From contig DATABS010000013.1 of NCBI GenBank assembly GCA_036259475.1, forward strand, positions 52,383-116,382: a stretch of DNA of 64,000 nt. Direction: 5' to 3'. The notes below the pieces were generated by a model that did not search any database, was not told the DNA's origin, and worked only from the letters and a program-made list of their open reading frames with translations. Origin of the DNA: ZC4RG17 sp036259475. Lineage in GTDB: Bacteria > Actinomycetota > Acidimicrobiia > Spongiisociales > ZC4RG35. Both the position numbers and the translations under genes were made by a program. Below, piece after piece: positions 33,428 through 42,544 of the stretch. Position 1 is the stretch's first letter. Each line of letters begins with the position of its first letter.

Positions 33428-35092
33428 GTGCCACCTCCCATCGCACCCGCCGCTCGCCTGCGGGCGGATCTGGATGCGCTGGCCGACGCCGTATCGTCGG
33501 CGGGCTTCGGGCTGGCCTCGATCGACCAGGAGGAGCGTCGTGACAGGCGCGATGAGCTGGTCGGGGTCATTCGTTCCTACCTGATACCTCGGCTGGGCGA
33601 CCAATCCGCTCCGCTCATCGTGGTGGTCGCCGGCCCGACCGGCTCGGGGAAGTCGACGGTGGTCAATTCTCTCGCCGAGCGGGAGGTGAGCCGACCCGGT
33701 CCCCTTCGCCCTACCACTCGCCAGCCGGTGGTCTGGTGCCATGAGCGCCACGCCGACCGCTATCGCAAGTTCGGGACGGTCGAGTGCAAGGTGGTGCCCG
33801 ACGACCATCCCCTCCTCGGTGACCTCACGGTGGTCGACACACCCGACATCGACTCCTATGTGGCCGACCATCGCCGGGTCACCGCGGAAGTTCTCCATCA
33901 TGCCGACGTGGTGATCTTCCTCACGTCCGCCCAGCGATATGCCGATGCCGTTCCCTGGGAGATCCTCGGGGACATCGACCGTCGCGGCAGCATCATCATC
34001 TACGTGATGAACCGCCTCAACCGCCGCGCTTCAGGCGCGGTATCCGACTACGGAGCCCTGTTGCGTCGGAATGGCCTGGAGGTGGTCGAGATCCATTCCA
34101 TCCAGGAGCAGCGGGTCCGGGGTGAGGCCGGGATGCTGCCCGGACGGGCGATGTCCAAGCTCGGTGACGAGCTGCGGGAACTGGCTAGCGATCGGCAGAA
34201 GGTGCTCTCGGGCGTCACCCGGCGAGCCTCCCAATATGCCGTCGACGCCGCCCGTAACCTCGCGGGGGAGGTCGAGGAGCAGGAACTCGAGCGCCAGCGG
34301 CTTTCGGCGGTGGTGGAGAGGATCTACGAGGACGCCCGCGCCGAGTTGACCGCCGAACTGGATCGGGGTGCCCTGATTCGCACCGAAGTGGTCGACCGAT
34401 GGAGCGAGCGGGTGGGGACAGGCGAGGTGGCGCGCTGGGTACGAGGGTCTGCGTCATGGCTCCGAGGTGTCGCCGATCGACTCACAGGCCAGCCCGCCGC
34501 CGTCGTCGACCAGATCGAACACGAGGCTCGGCGGGAACTGGCCGACGCCATCGGCACCCGGCTCGACCGTGCGGCGCGGGCGGTGGCGACGGCCTGGGAG
34601 GTCGACCGAAGCGGACGCGAGCTGATCACGCCCGATCTGCGGACCAGTGGCGAGGAGGCCCGCCTGGAAGTCGGCGCCACCGTCGACGAGTGGTTGGCCG
34701 GGCTGACGCGGATGGTGGAGGAGGAGGCGCCGGGGCGGTTTCGGGCGGCACGCGTCGCCTCGACCGGGGTGAATGCCGCCGCCGTTTCGACCATCCTCGC
34801 CGTCTTCGCCGCCACCGGGGGCATCACTGGTGCCGAATTCGGGGTGGCTGCCGGTGCGGCCGCCGCCCAGCAGGGCATTCTCGAGCATGTGCTCGGCCGG
34901 GCCGCCGCTCGCTCGCTCTCGGGATCGGCCCGGGACAGCCTCCTCACCTCTATCGGATCGGTTTTCGAGGCCGAAGCCGCCCGATTCTTCCGGGTCTTGA
35001 AAGCGGCCTCCGATCCGGTCGAACTGGCCGATCAGATCCGCCAGGCGGCGGCAACGGTGGAAGCCGAGTCGGAAGACTTCCATGCAAGGTGA
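33428..35092 (+). CDS. Dynamin-like GTPase, first of a pair
   Basis: 554 residues. P-loop AGPTGSGKSTVVNSLAERE (about 68-86), switch I Thr in RPTTRQPVVW, switch II VVDTPDIDSYVADH (about 137-150) and a likely guanine-specificity motif MNRLN. The region 250-450 is helical and charged (assembly domain); hydrophobic stretch TILAVFAATGGITG (about 456-469) may insert in the membrane. Overlaps the second GTPase gene by 11 nt. This resembles the paired DynA/DynB dynamin-like proteins of actinobacteria, which remodel membranes at division septa. A possible -10 CACAAT lies 7 nt before the GTG. Confidence 0.75.
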   Translation: MPPPIAPAARLRADLDALADAVSSAGFGLASIDQEERRDRRDELVGVIRSYLIPRLGDQSAPLIVVVAGPTGSGKSTVVNSLAEREVSRPGPLRPTTRQPVVWCHERHADRYRKFGTVECKVVPDDHPLLGDLTVVDTPDIDSYVADHRRVTAEVLHHADVVIFLTSAQRYADAVPWEILGDIDRRGSIIIYVMNRLNRRASGAVSDYGALLRRNGLEVVEIHSIQEQRVRGEAGMLPGRAMSKLGDELRELASDRQKVLSGVTRRASQYAVDAARNLAGEVEEQELERQRLSAVVERIYEDARAELTAELDRGALIRTEVVDRWSERVGTGEVARWVRGSASWLRGVADRLTGQPAAVVDQIEHEARRELADAIGTRLDRAARAVATAWEVDRSGRELITPDLRTSGEEARLEVGATVDEWLAGLTRMVEEEAPGRFRAARVASTGVNAAAVSTILAVFAATGGITGAEFGVAAGAAAAQQGILEHVLGRAAARSLSGSARDSLLTSIGSVFEAEAARFFRVLKAASDPVELADQIRQAAATVEAESEDFHAR

Positions 35093-36488
35093 CCTGGTGG
35101 CGGCCCTGGATGCCTTCGACCGGGTCATCGCGGCGGCCGACGGATTGGTGGAGGAAGACCGGCTGGAACCGATAGCGCGCACGGTTCGCTCGGTTCGTGA
35201 CAGGGCCGGTTACCTGGGCGACACCCTGGTAGCGGCCGTCGCCGGCGGGACCGGCTCGGGCAAGTCGAGTCTCATCAACGCTCTCGCCGGCGAGGAGGTG
35301 ACCGAGTCAGGCGGCATGCGTCCCACCACCGGCGTTCCCGTCGCCTGGATCCCAGCCAATCCCGAACCCGGCGTGGTCCGTCTCCTCGACGATCTCGGTG
35401 TGAAAGAGAGGGTGGGACAGGACCTCCATCCATGGCTGGCCCTGCTGGACCTGCCCGACACCGACTCGGTCGTCGTCGACCACCGTCACACCGTCGAGGC
35501 CCTCCTCCCGCGGGTCGATCTCGTCCTATGGGTCATCGATCCGGAGAAATACCAGGACCGGGTGCTGCATCAACGCTACCTGGAGCCGCTCGCCGCCTAC
35601 GAGCGTCAATTCGTATTCGTTCTCAACCAGATCGACCGCCTGGAAGCTGAAACCGTCACACGGCTCGTGGAGGATCTCGCCGGTACCCTGGCGGCCGACG
35701 GCATCACCCGCCCCAAGATCGTTCCGGTCGCGGCCGATCCCGATGCAGGCCCGCCCATCGGGGTCGACGATCTGGTCGAGATGCTCGAGCAGACCGTCGA
35801 CGTCAAGCGACTCGTATACGACAAGCTCGCCACCGACCTGTCCGAGGCGGCACGCCAGCTGTCGGCGCTTCCCGACCTCTCCGGCGGTGTCGGGTTCGGA
35901 ACCCGATGGGACGAGGCTCGCTTGGAGGCCGCCCGGCTGCTGGCGGAAGGAGAGCGGCGCCGCTGCGAAGCCCACCTGAACGAGTTCATCGCCGACCTGG
36001 CCGATGAGGTCGGGGGAGGGGCGGGCGATGCCCTCCGCGACGAGGTCGGAACGGATGCCGTTTCGTCGGCCGTCGAGGTGGCGTACGAATCCTCCGGCGC
36101 CTACCGCAGCCCGCCGGCTCCTCCTGCTCCCGCTTGGGTCTCGCCGGTGCGCTGGCTCGCCGTGGCCGTCCTTCTTGCCGGGGCGGTATGGGGTGTCGAC
36201 CGCCTCCGAACGGGCGGCGGCCTGGTGTGGCCGGTGATCGTCGCCCTCGCTGCTGCCCTCATCTGGGTCGGAGTGGGGGCATGGACATCTGGGCACCGAA
36301 CCCGGCTCGCCGCCCGCCTCCGCGACGAGCAGCGTCGGGAATTGGTCGATCCGATCGCCCGACAGCTCGACACCCAGCTAGGACGCAAGCTGCGGACGGT
36401 GCTGCGACGGCGGGCCGGAGCCACCGCCGCCGCCACGGAGCTGAATCTGGCCCTGGCAGAGCTCGACCGGCGACTCGGGGAGCGCTGA
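35082..36488 (+). CDS. Dynamin-like GTPase, second of the pair, membrane-anchored
   Basis: 468 residues. P-loop AGGTGSGKSSLINALAGEEV (about 49-68), switch I Thr in MRPTTGVPVAW, switch II LLDLPDTDSVVVDH (about 122-135) and NQID (about 187-190). Two transmembrane helices lie at about 351-368 and 382-402, then a helical tail. The gene overlaps its partner by 11 nt, so the two products are probably made together and may form a mixed complex. Two-gene dynamin pairs in streptomycetes act in septum formation; here the role is inferred. Confidence 0.75.
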   Translation: MQGDLVAALDAFDRVIAAADGLVEEDRLEPIARTVRSVRDRAGYLGDTLVAAVAGGTGSGKSSLINALAGEEVTESGGMRPTTGVPVAWIPANPEPGVVRLLDDLGVKERVGQDLHPWLALLDLPDTDSVVVDHRHTVEALLPRVDLVLWVIDPEKYQDRVLHQRYLEPLAAYERQFVFVLNQIDRLEAETVTRLVEDLAGTLAADGITRPKIVPVAADPDAGPPIGVDDLVEMLEQTVDVKRLVYDKLATDLSEAARQLSALPDLSGGVGFGTRWDEARLEAARLLAEGERRRCEAHLNEFIADLADEVGGGAGDALRDEVGTDAVSSAVEVAYESSGAYRSPPAPPAPAWVSPVRWLAVAVLLAGAVWGVDRLRTGGGLVWPVIVALAAALIWVGVGAWTSGHRTRLAARLRDEQRRELVDPIARQLDTQLGRKLRTVLRRRAGATAAATELNLALAELDRRLGER

Positions 36489-36489
36489 G

Positions 36490-37416
36490 TCAGACGGGTG
36501 GGGGGCCGACCACCCACAGGGAGTCGGCGCGATACGTGAAACCCGCTGAGGTGACTGAGCCGACCACTTCACCATCCATCTGCAACCGGGCAGGTTGCCC
36601 GCTGGCGACCGAGAATGACTTGACGCCGGTCCACACCTGCAGTCCTTTCATCTCGCCGAGCGAGGCGGTGAAAATCCTCCTGAGTAGTCCGGGGAGGCGA
36701 CGCATGGGTAGCCGCTCGACTGCCAGCAACGTCATCGGGTCGGGATGCTCGGCCGTGAAGCGCAGAGACGAGCGGCCGAAGTAGGTGAACGCAGAATGGA
36801 ACTGGGCCATCACCCCGATGACCGACGTGGTGCGACCCTCCGCCTCCACCTCGATCTCGGGCGCCCTTCGGCGCAAGTCGGACCACAGCATGCCGATCGC
36901 GGTCCGGGCGTAGTGGACAGCCCCGAAACGGTACTTCCGGTAGGGCTCGGTCTCGGCGGCAGCCACCACATCGGCATCCAGGCCCACTCCCGTTGCGAAC
37001 AAGGCGTGTCGGTAGTCCCTGTCGCCGTTCTCCAGAGTGAAGTCGACCGAGACCACCGGCCACGGATTGAACGAGACGTCTCCGGCCAGGAGACGGGCTG
37101 CCTTGGTGGACTTGGAGGGAAGGCCGACCTGACGCGCGAAGACGTTGGTGGTTCCCGCCGGCAACACCGCCAGATATACCTCCGTCCCGATCAGCGACTG
37201 CGCCACCTGGTGAACGATGCCGTCGCCACCCATCGCCACCACGCCGTCGAAGCCGGCGGTGACGGCGTCGGCGGCGATCGTGCGGGCATCCTCGGCGGAG
37301 TGCGGCCAAACCGCCTCCACCCTGTGCCGCCGGGTCAGTGTGCGGAGGATGCTGCGATGGTCACCGCCTGTGAATTGAGAAGCCGCCGGATTGGCGACGA
37401 GCATCAGTCTGGCCAT
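36490..37416 (-). CDS. Diacylglycerol kinase-family lipid kinase
   Basis: 308 residues. Catalytic N-terminal domain: start LMLVANPAAS, VVAMGGDGIVHQVAQSL (about 59-75, with GGDG) and LPAGTTNVFARQVGLP (about 84-99). The family usually has PLGT(G/A)N; here the Pro-Ala-Gly-Thr-Thr-Asn variant keeps the key residues. The C-terminal beta-rich domain ends with MDGEVVGSVTSAGFTYRAD. Phosphorylates a membrane lipid, for instance diacylglycerol, sphingosine or a mannolipid precursor. Convergent with the GTPase pair (1-nt gap). Confidence 0.9.
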   Translation of the reverse strand: MARLMLVANPAASQFTGGDHRSILRTLTRRHRVEAVWPHSAEDARTIAADAVTAGFDGVVAMGGDGIVHQVAQSLIGTEVYLAVLPAGTTNVFARQVGLPSKSTKAARLLAGDVSFNPWPVVSVDFTLENGDRDYRHALFATGVGLDADVVAAAETEPYRKYRFGAVHYARTAIGMLWSDLRRRAPEIEVEAEGRTTSVIGVMAQFHSAFTYFGRSSLRFTAEHPDPMTLLAVERLPMRRLPGLLRRIFTASLGEMKGLQVWTGVKSFSVASGQPARLQMDGEVVGSVTSAGFTYRADSLWVVGPPPV

Positions 37417-37424
37417 GTCAATTG

Positions 37425-37497
37425 TGTGGGGGGTACTCCCCCCGCACCCCCCACGGCTCCTCGTCGTGCGGTGGTTTCGTGGTCGGGGCCGTCCCCC
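37425..37497. repeat. Dispersed G/C-hairpin repeat, copy 1
   Basis: Begins TGTGGGGGGTACTCCCCCC, continues with ACCCCCCACGGCT and ends with GTGGTCGGGGCCGTCC. Copies 2 and 3 lie at 46392 and 46499. The first 20 nt fold into a G6/C6 hairpin with a TACT loop, and the second C6 run is an alternative partner. Confidence 0.75.
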
Positions 37498-37593
37498 TTA
37501 CGCGGATCGGATCGCGTCGAGAGTGCAGATCTGTGGCTCACAGCATGCTCACTGCCCGCTCGTCGCCGAGACGTCCGATTCGGAGACGGATTG

Positions 37594-37630
37594 TCTTCCG
37601 ACTTCCGACTTCCGACTCATGACTTCCGAC
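37594..37630. repeat. CTTCCGA heptamer array 1
   Basis: Four copies of the 7-mer CTTCCGA, three in direct series and one after CTCATGA. The same 7-mer array accompanies repeat copies 2 and 3 at 46.6 kb. Sits 65 nt before the ADP-ribosylglycohydrolase-like gene. Confidence 0.65.
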
Positions 37631-37695
37631 ATAACTTGCGAAGCCTAGGTCGGACGACCCTTGAGGGGGCATCCCCCTCCGGTACCCTGCGCGGA

Positions 37696-38655
37696 ATGAG
37701 CGACGAGGGTCGAGCTCTCTTCTCCCTTCCGGTCGGGGAGGGAGCTGGAGCGATATTGGGTCTGGCGGCGGGTGATACCGCCGGTGGTGCCTCTGACAAA
37801 GGCTATTCGTCGAGCACTCAGCAGGCCGTCGTCGTTGCCTATCACCTCTTCCGTCACGGTTACCTCGACCGGGACGCATTGACCGTGGAACTGGCCGAGC
37901 TAGACGGGGACGAGCGCGACCCCTCGGTCTATCGCGCTCTCTCGCCTGATATGCGGCGCTGGCTGGACTCGGTCCGGGCGGGTGAGGCCGACTACGGGTC
38001 GGAGCCCAGCCTCGATCCCGCGGTCCGAGCGGTCCCTTTGGGAATGTGGTTCCGGCGCCGGCCTGAGGACCTCGTGACGAGCACTTTGGACTGTGCCCGG
38101 GTGACTCACCTCGACGCCCCCTCGGCTGTATTGACCACTGCTGTGGCGGCGGCCGTTGCCGGCGGATGTTTCGCCCAGAACGGACGCGACTTGGTGATGG
38201 CGGTGGTCGAGGTGGCACGCCAGGCTGTGACGGTGATCCAGTCCGACGATCTCCGGTATGCCCACAGCGACCAGGTGGATGAGGTCATTTCCCGTCTGAG
38301 GCGCTCCGCCGATCTGATCGGTACACCCGGACCCGAACTCACCGGAGCGCTGGGCGACGATCCCGCCGGGATGGTGGCGGCGGCACTCTCCCTGACCGCT
38401 CCTGTCACGTCTCGACCTCACCGACCCATCGAGGAGGCCGTCGAGATAGGGGGCAGCCCCCTCGGGGCGATCGTCGGAGCGGTCCTCGGTGCCCGCGTCG
38501 GGGTCCGTGTGTGGCCCTGGGACTTCCCCAACGACACCTGGTTCGTGGCCATGGGCGAACGCCTGGTGGCGGGGAAATCGGATTTGGCCGAGCTACCGGT
38601 GCCCTATGCGGTGGAACAGCGGATCACGTACGCATCTCCGGACCCGCAGCTGTGA
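37696..38655 (+). CDS. ADP-ribosylglycohydrolase-fold protein, active site degenerate
   Basis: 319 residues with the DraG-type helical fold: GAILGLAAGDTAGG (about 18-31), DPAVRAVPLGMW, and THLDAPSAVLTTAVAAAVAGG (about 138-158). In active members the N-terminal metal motif is (T/D)DDT and the C-terminal one is GGDtDT. Here they read SSST (38-41) and GGSPLG (about 251-256), so the Asp ligands for both Mg ions are gone. It may bind ADP-ribose or a protein without hydrolysis. ATG 37696 is 7 nt after TACCCT, so leaderless; the frame is open far upstream through the repeat, which is not coding. Confidence 0.75.
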   Translation: MSDEGRALFSLPVGEGAGAILGLAAGDTAGGASDKGYSSSTQQAVVVAYHLFRHGYLDRDALTVELAELDGDERDPSVYRALSPDMRRWLDSVRAGEADYGSEPSLDPAVRAVPLGMWFRRRPEDLVTSTLDCARVTHLDAPSAVLTTAVAAAVAGGCFAQNGRDLVMAVVEVARQAVTVIQSDDLRYAHSDQVDEVISRLRRSADLIGTPGPELTGALGDDPAGMVAAALSLTAPVTSRPHRPIEEAVEIGGSPLGAIVGAVLGARVGVRVWPWDFPNDTWFVAMGERLVAGKSDLAELPVPYAVEQRITYASPDPQL

Positions 38656-39874
38656 CTACGGGGCGCAGGCCCCTCAACACGACGAAGGCGACAGCCACGA
38701 AAGCCGCCAGCGCCCCGAGCGCCCAGGTACGCGGTAGATCGAGCACGTCAACGACGAACGCCCACACCAGCGGCCCGAGGATGGTGGCGAACCGGCCCAC
38801 GGTGGCGTAGAGCCCGTACATCTCACCCAGGTGCTGGGGTGGGCTGATATCGGTCATCAGCACTCGATCCGCCGTCCAGGTCGCCCCCAGTGCCGCCCCT
38901 CCGATCGGGGCGATCAGCCAAGCCAGTGCCGTGGTGCCATCGACGCCGGCGCCCACTCCGGTTGCCAGGGCGGCGATCCAGGCGAGCAGAGTCACCCGGA
39001 GAACGGGAAAGGCTCCGAAGCGGCTGACCCCCCACCCGGCCACGAAGCTTCCCGGGATGGCGGCGGTGATGGCCGCCACCAACAGGACGGTCGTCTGGGC
39101 GGGCTCGAAGCCCAGCTCCTCAATGGCGTAGATGGCGAGAAAGCCTCCGATGAGTGTGTTGATGGCGTCGGTGTAGAGGAAGCGGCCTACCAGGAAGCGG
39201 ACCATCCCGGGGATGGTGGCCGCCAGACGCCATGAGGCGACGAGGCGTACCGCCACCTGGCCGATTCCGGGTCCTGGCCCGCCCCGGCCGGGGCGTTCGT
39301 CGACGAAGGCGAATGTGGGTAGGGCGAAGACGACGAAGCCGGCGGCAAGCATCCAAAACGTGGGGCGGAAACCCAGGTCCCACACTTCGAGGCTCAAGGT
39401 TCCGATCCCCAGACCAACGAACGAGCCCACGTAGCCGACGCCGACGCCGAGGCCCGAGACCCGTCCCCGCGTCGCCGGGGTGGAGACGTCGGGCAGCAGG
39501 GCGTCGTAGACGACAGAGCCAGTGTTGAAGGCGACCAGGGCAGCCCACAGAACCACGAATGAAAGCCAGTCAGGGCCTGAGGCGATAAACGCGGTGGCGG
39601 TGACGGCCACCAGGGTCGTGACGGCCAGGGTCGGAACCCGCTGGCCGCGGGCGTCGCTTCTGGCGCCGATCCATGGTGCGAGGAAGACGACCACGATCCC
39701 TGCGGAGGCCTCGACGATCGAAAGCGCCGAGTCGGGGAGACCCCGAGAGATCAGCCAGGACGGGAAGTAGAGGCCGATCACGCCGAGGGCGAAGATCGTG
39801 TTGGCCAGGTCGTAGGCGACCCACGCCCCGGTCGCCCTGGATGATGGGGCTCCCGGATGGGCCGCCGGGATCAA
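38624..39874 (-). CDS. MFS transporter, UMF1/Atg22-like
   Basis: 416 residues, about 12 transmembrane helices. AYDLANTIFALGVIGLYFP (about 20-38) is the UMF1-type first helix; VVYDALLPDVSTPATRGRVS (about 121-140) is the conserved loop. A TTG start at 39874 is assumed. Overlaps the plus-strand gene by 32 nt at the 3' ends. Substrate unknown. A second member of the same group lies at 42910-44253. Confidence 0.85.
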   Translation of the reverse strand: MIPAAHPGAPSSRATGAWVAYDLANTIFALGVIGLYFPSWLISRGLPDSALSIVEASAGIVVVFLAPWIGARSDARGQRVPTLAVTTLVAVTATAFIASGPDWLSFVVLWAALVAFNTGSVVYDALLPDVSTPATRGRVSGLGVGVGYVGSFVGLGIGTLSLEVWDLGFRPTFWMLAAGFVVFALPTFAFVDERPGRGGPGPGIGQVAVRLVASWRLAATIPGMVRFLVGRFLYTDAINTLIGGFLAIYAIEELGFEPAQTTVLLVAAITAAIPGSFVAGWGVSRFGAFPVLRVTLLAWIAALATGVGAGVDGTTALAWLIAPIGGAALGATWTADRVLMTDISPPQHLGEMYGLYATVGRFATILGPLVWAFVVDVLDLPRTWALGALAAFVAVAFVVLRGLRPVVTAAGPEMRT

Positions 39875-39887
39875 CTGTCGCCTGCTC

Positions 39888-40970
39888 TCAGAAGGTGACC
39901 GCGACCGCGATCAGCTCATCATGACCGAGCAACCCGGCTGCCGCCTGCATGGCCCGCTGTGCCTCTTCGAGCGGGAACTGGTGCGAGACCAGGTCGTCCA
40001 CCCGCTTGTCGGTGGCGAGACGCTCCGTGGCCCAGCGGTAGCTTTCGGTCGACGCGCCCATCGCCCCTCTCACCGTGAGCTGCTTGGTGACCAGCACGTC
40101 CGAGAAGAAGTGGAGTGCCCGATTCCCCTTGGTGGAGGCGAGCACGACCCGGCCTCCGCTACGGACGATGTCGAGGCCGGTGAAGACGGCCTCGGGATCG
40201 TCAGAAGTCACGTCGACGACCACGTCGGGTCGGCATCCGGTCGAGTCGGCGATGGCCGTGGCGAGATCGGGATGGCGTTCTATGTCGATCGTCAGGTCGG
40301 CACCCAGCTTCTCGGCCAGGTCGAGGCGATCCCGGTCATGGGAGAGACCCGTCACGCCCACCCACGATGCTCCCGCCGCCTTGGCGGCCAACACACAGGC
40401 GAGGCCCCGAGGACCCGGACCCAGGATCAGCACCCTGTCGCCGGCCTGGAGTTGGGGCAGTTCCACCGCCCAGGTGTGCCCGGTGGCGAGGGAATGGACC
40501 GACGTGGCCACCTCGGCGGGGACGTCGTCGGTCACCGGGTGCACGGTGGCAGCCGGGTCGATGTAGAGGTACTCGGCCATTCCGCCCCACAGCGCCGGAG
40601 GCTCGGTGGACGGTATCAGCCCGTAGGTGTTCGAAGGCTTGCGGAACTGGCAGGTAGCCAACCCGTGACGGCAGCGGCTGCACTTCCCGCATCTGATGCC
40701 GGGCTCGAGCACGACCCGGGCTCCGATGTCGAAGGGAATCGTCTCGTCGGCGACGGCGATCCGGCCCACCACCTGGTGTCCGGGAATGAGGGGATACTTG
40801 ACCTCTCGCCGCTCTCCGTGCCACGCCTGGACGTCGGCGCCGGAGATAGCCGTTGCCTCAACTGCCAGCCAGCCTCCTGCTGGTGCCGGTTGAGAGGGAA
40901 TCTTCGTGCTGGCGAGCTGGCGGGGCTCGACGAGCACCATGGCTTTGGCGGCGTGCCCGAGTTCGACCAT
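39888..40970 (-). CDS. Zinc-type alcohol dehydrogenase lacking catalytic-zinc ligands
   Basis: 360 residues, medium-chain dehydrogenase fold. Structural zinc Cys4 is intact: CGKCSRCRHGLATC (about 95-108). NAD-binding LILGPGPRGLACVLAAKAAG (about 178-197). The catalytic-zinc motifs are altered: the usual GICGTDVH reads AISGADVQ (about 47-54), so Cys is Ser, and GHE reads GHQ (about 69-71). The third Cys site is also not Cys. It may be a zinc-free reductase or use a different mechanism. ATG 40970 is preferred; TACACT lies 9 nt upstream, and an in-frame ATG at 40940 is an alternative. Confidence 0.8.
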   Translation of the reverse strand: MVELGHAAKAMVLVEPRQLASTKIPSQPAPAGGWLAVEATAISGADVQAWHGERREVKYPLIPGHQVVGRIAVADETIPFDIGARVVLEPGIRCGKCSRCRHGLATCQFRKPSNTYGLIPSTEPPALWGGMAEYLYIDPAATVHPVTDDVPAEVATSVHSLATGHTWAVELPQLQAGDRVLILGPGPRGLACVLAAKAAGASWVGVTGLSHDRDRLDLAEKLGADLTIDIERHPDLATAIADSTGCRPDVVVDVTSDDPEAVFTGLDIVRSGGRVVLASTKGNRALHFFSDVLVTKQLTVRGAMGASTESYRWATERLATDKRVDDLVSHQFPLEEAQRAMQAAAGLLGHDELIAVAVTF

Positions 40971-41017
40971 TGCGTCGGGAGTGTAGGCAAGCGGATCTGA
41001 GGCCCAATCGCACCCGG

Positions 41018-42199
41018 TCAGATCGCGGCCAGCGCGTCGGCCAGACGCTCGAGGCCGCGGTCGAGGTCGGCATCGGCCAGCGCGTAGGAAAGGCGGGCGT
41101 ATCCCGGAGCGCCGAATGCCTCGCCCGGGACCAGCGCCACTCCCGCTTCCTCCAGGATCCAGGTCGCCAAATCCAGCGTGGTGTTGAAGCGGCCGCCCAG
41201 GTAGCGGGAGAGGTCCGGGAACGTGTAGAAGGCGCCGTCCGGTTCCAGACACCTCAGCCCATCGATGGCGCCGAGATGCTTGACCATCGCCTGGCGCCTG
41301 CGGTCGAAGGCGAGGCGCATCTCCTCGACGACGTCCTGGGGACCGGTCAACGCAGCCAGGGCCGCCCGCTGGCTGACGTTGGCGACGTTGGATGTCAGAT
41401 GAGATTGGAGTCGGATCGAAGCTGAGACGACGTCCGGCGGGCCTATCAGCCATCCCACTCGCCAGCCGGTCATGGCGTAGGACTTGGCCACTCCGTTGAC
41501 CACGACCCAACGGTCCTCCAACTCGGCCACCGAACCGGGCAGGCTGACGAACGAGGCGTCACCGTAGACGAGGCGCTGGTAGATCTCATCGGTGAGGATC
41601 CACACGCCGTTGTCGGCCGCCCAGCGACCCACCGATTCGACCTCGGCCGCGGTGTAGACGGCTCCGGTCGGATTGGATGGAGAGACGAACACCAGCATCT
41701 TCGTGGCGTCGGTGCGGTGACGTTCGAGAGTCTCGGAAGTGACCTTGAACCCGTCTTCGATCGTGGTCGGCACCTCGATGGCCGTGGCGCCGGTGAGTCC
41801 CACCGCCTCCGGATACGTGACCCAGTAGGGGGTGGGGAGCAGCACCTCGTCACCCGGATCGAGGAGCGCGGCCATGGCGGTGAAGACCGCTTGCTTGCCA
41901 CCGTTGGTGATCAGCACCTGCCGGGGGTCGACGTCGATTCCTGAATACGACCGGGCGTTCTCCGCCGCCGCTTCACGCAGCTCCGGGAGCCCGGCGGCGG
42001 CGGTGTAGTGGTGATTGCGGGCATCCTTCACTGCCGCGGCGGCCGCCTCCACGATGTGGGACGGAGTGGCGAAGTCGGGTTCTCCGGCGCTGAAGCTGAT
42101 CACGTCCTCGCCGGCGGTCCGCATGGCCGCCGCCCGGGTCGAAATCGCCATGGTGGCCGACTCGGAGATAGCCGCCAGCCGGCGAGAGACGCGACTCAC
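41018..42199 (-). CDS. Class I PLP-dependent aminotransferase, aspartate-type
   Basis: 393 residues. Motifs: SFSAGEPDFATPSHI (about 36-50), NGGKQAVFTA (about 99-108), SPSNPTGAVY (about 173-182), TDEIYQRLVY (about 200-209), PLP Lys in NGVAKSYAMTGWRVGW (about 229-244) and the Arg in GYARLSYAL near the end (about 369-377). This is the thermophile-type Ib aspartate aminotransferase pattern, which may also accept prephenate or aromatic amino acids. GTG start; 2 nt after the stop of the gene at 42202-42495, so cotranscribed with it. Confidence 0.9.
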   Translation of the reverse strand: MSRVSRRLAAISESATMAISTRAAAMRTAGEDVISFSAGEPDFATPSHIVEAAAAAVKDARNHHYTAAAGLPELREAAAENARSYSGIDVDPRQVLITNGGKQAVFTAMAALLDPGDEVLLPTPYWVTYPEAVGLTGATAIEVPTTIEDGFKVTSETLERHRTDATKMLVFVSPSNPTGAVYTAAEVESVGRWAADNGVWILTDEIYQRLVYGDASFVSLPGSVAELEDRWVVVNGVAKSYAMTGWRVGWLIGPPDVVSASIRLQSHLTSNVANVSQRAALAALTGPQDVVEEMRLAFDRRRQAMVKHLGAIDGLRCLEPDGAFYTFPDLSRYLGGRFNTTLDLATWILEEAGVALVPGEAFGAPGYARLSYALADADLDRGLERLADALAAI

Positions 42200-42201
42200 T
42201 G

Positions 42202-42495
42202 TCAGCCCTCCGGGGCTTTGTCGGCGACGTCGGCCGCCTTCTCGTCCAGCTTCTCGGCCGCTTCGGCCGCCTTCTGGGACGCCGATTCCACGGCGGAGGC
42301 GGCGGCTTCCTTGGCCTTTCCGGCGGCTTCGCCCGCCGCGCCCATGGCCTTTTCCACCATCGGCTTTGCCTTCTCGGCTGCCTCGCCGGCCGCTTCCATC
42401 GCTTTGTCCATCATCGGCTTCGCTTTCCCAGCGACCTCCTCGGCCGTGTCCTTGGCTTTGCCGAACAGGCCCCTCAAGGTGTCCATGAGAGCCAC
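42202..42495 (-). CDS. Ala/Lys/Glu-rich amphipathic repeat protein
   Basis: 97 residues, almost entirely alpha-helical, in 11-residue repeats such as AEEVAGKAKPMMDKAMEAAG and AEKAKPMVEKAMG. The pattern is close to late-embryogenesis-abundant (LEA group 3) or apolipoprotein-like proteins that stabilise membranes or proteins in drying. GTG 42495 has GGAGG 4 nt upstream. Next to the aminotransferase, but a functional link is not evident. Confidence 0.65.
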   Translation of the reverse strand: MALMDTLRGLFGKAKDTAEEVAGKAKPMMDKAMEAAGEAAEKAKPMVEKAMGAAGEAAGKAKEAAASAVESASQKAAEAAEKLDEKAADVADKAPEG

Positions 42496-42544
42496 GCTGC
42501 CTCCTCTGGTCAGGTGGTTGCAGCGTAGTGGTCGCCGGGCGGCC

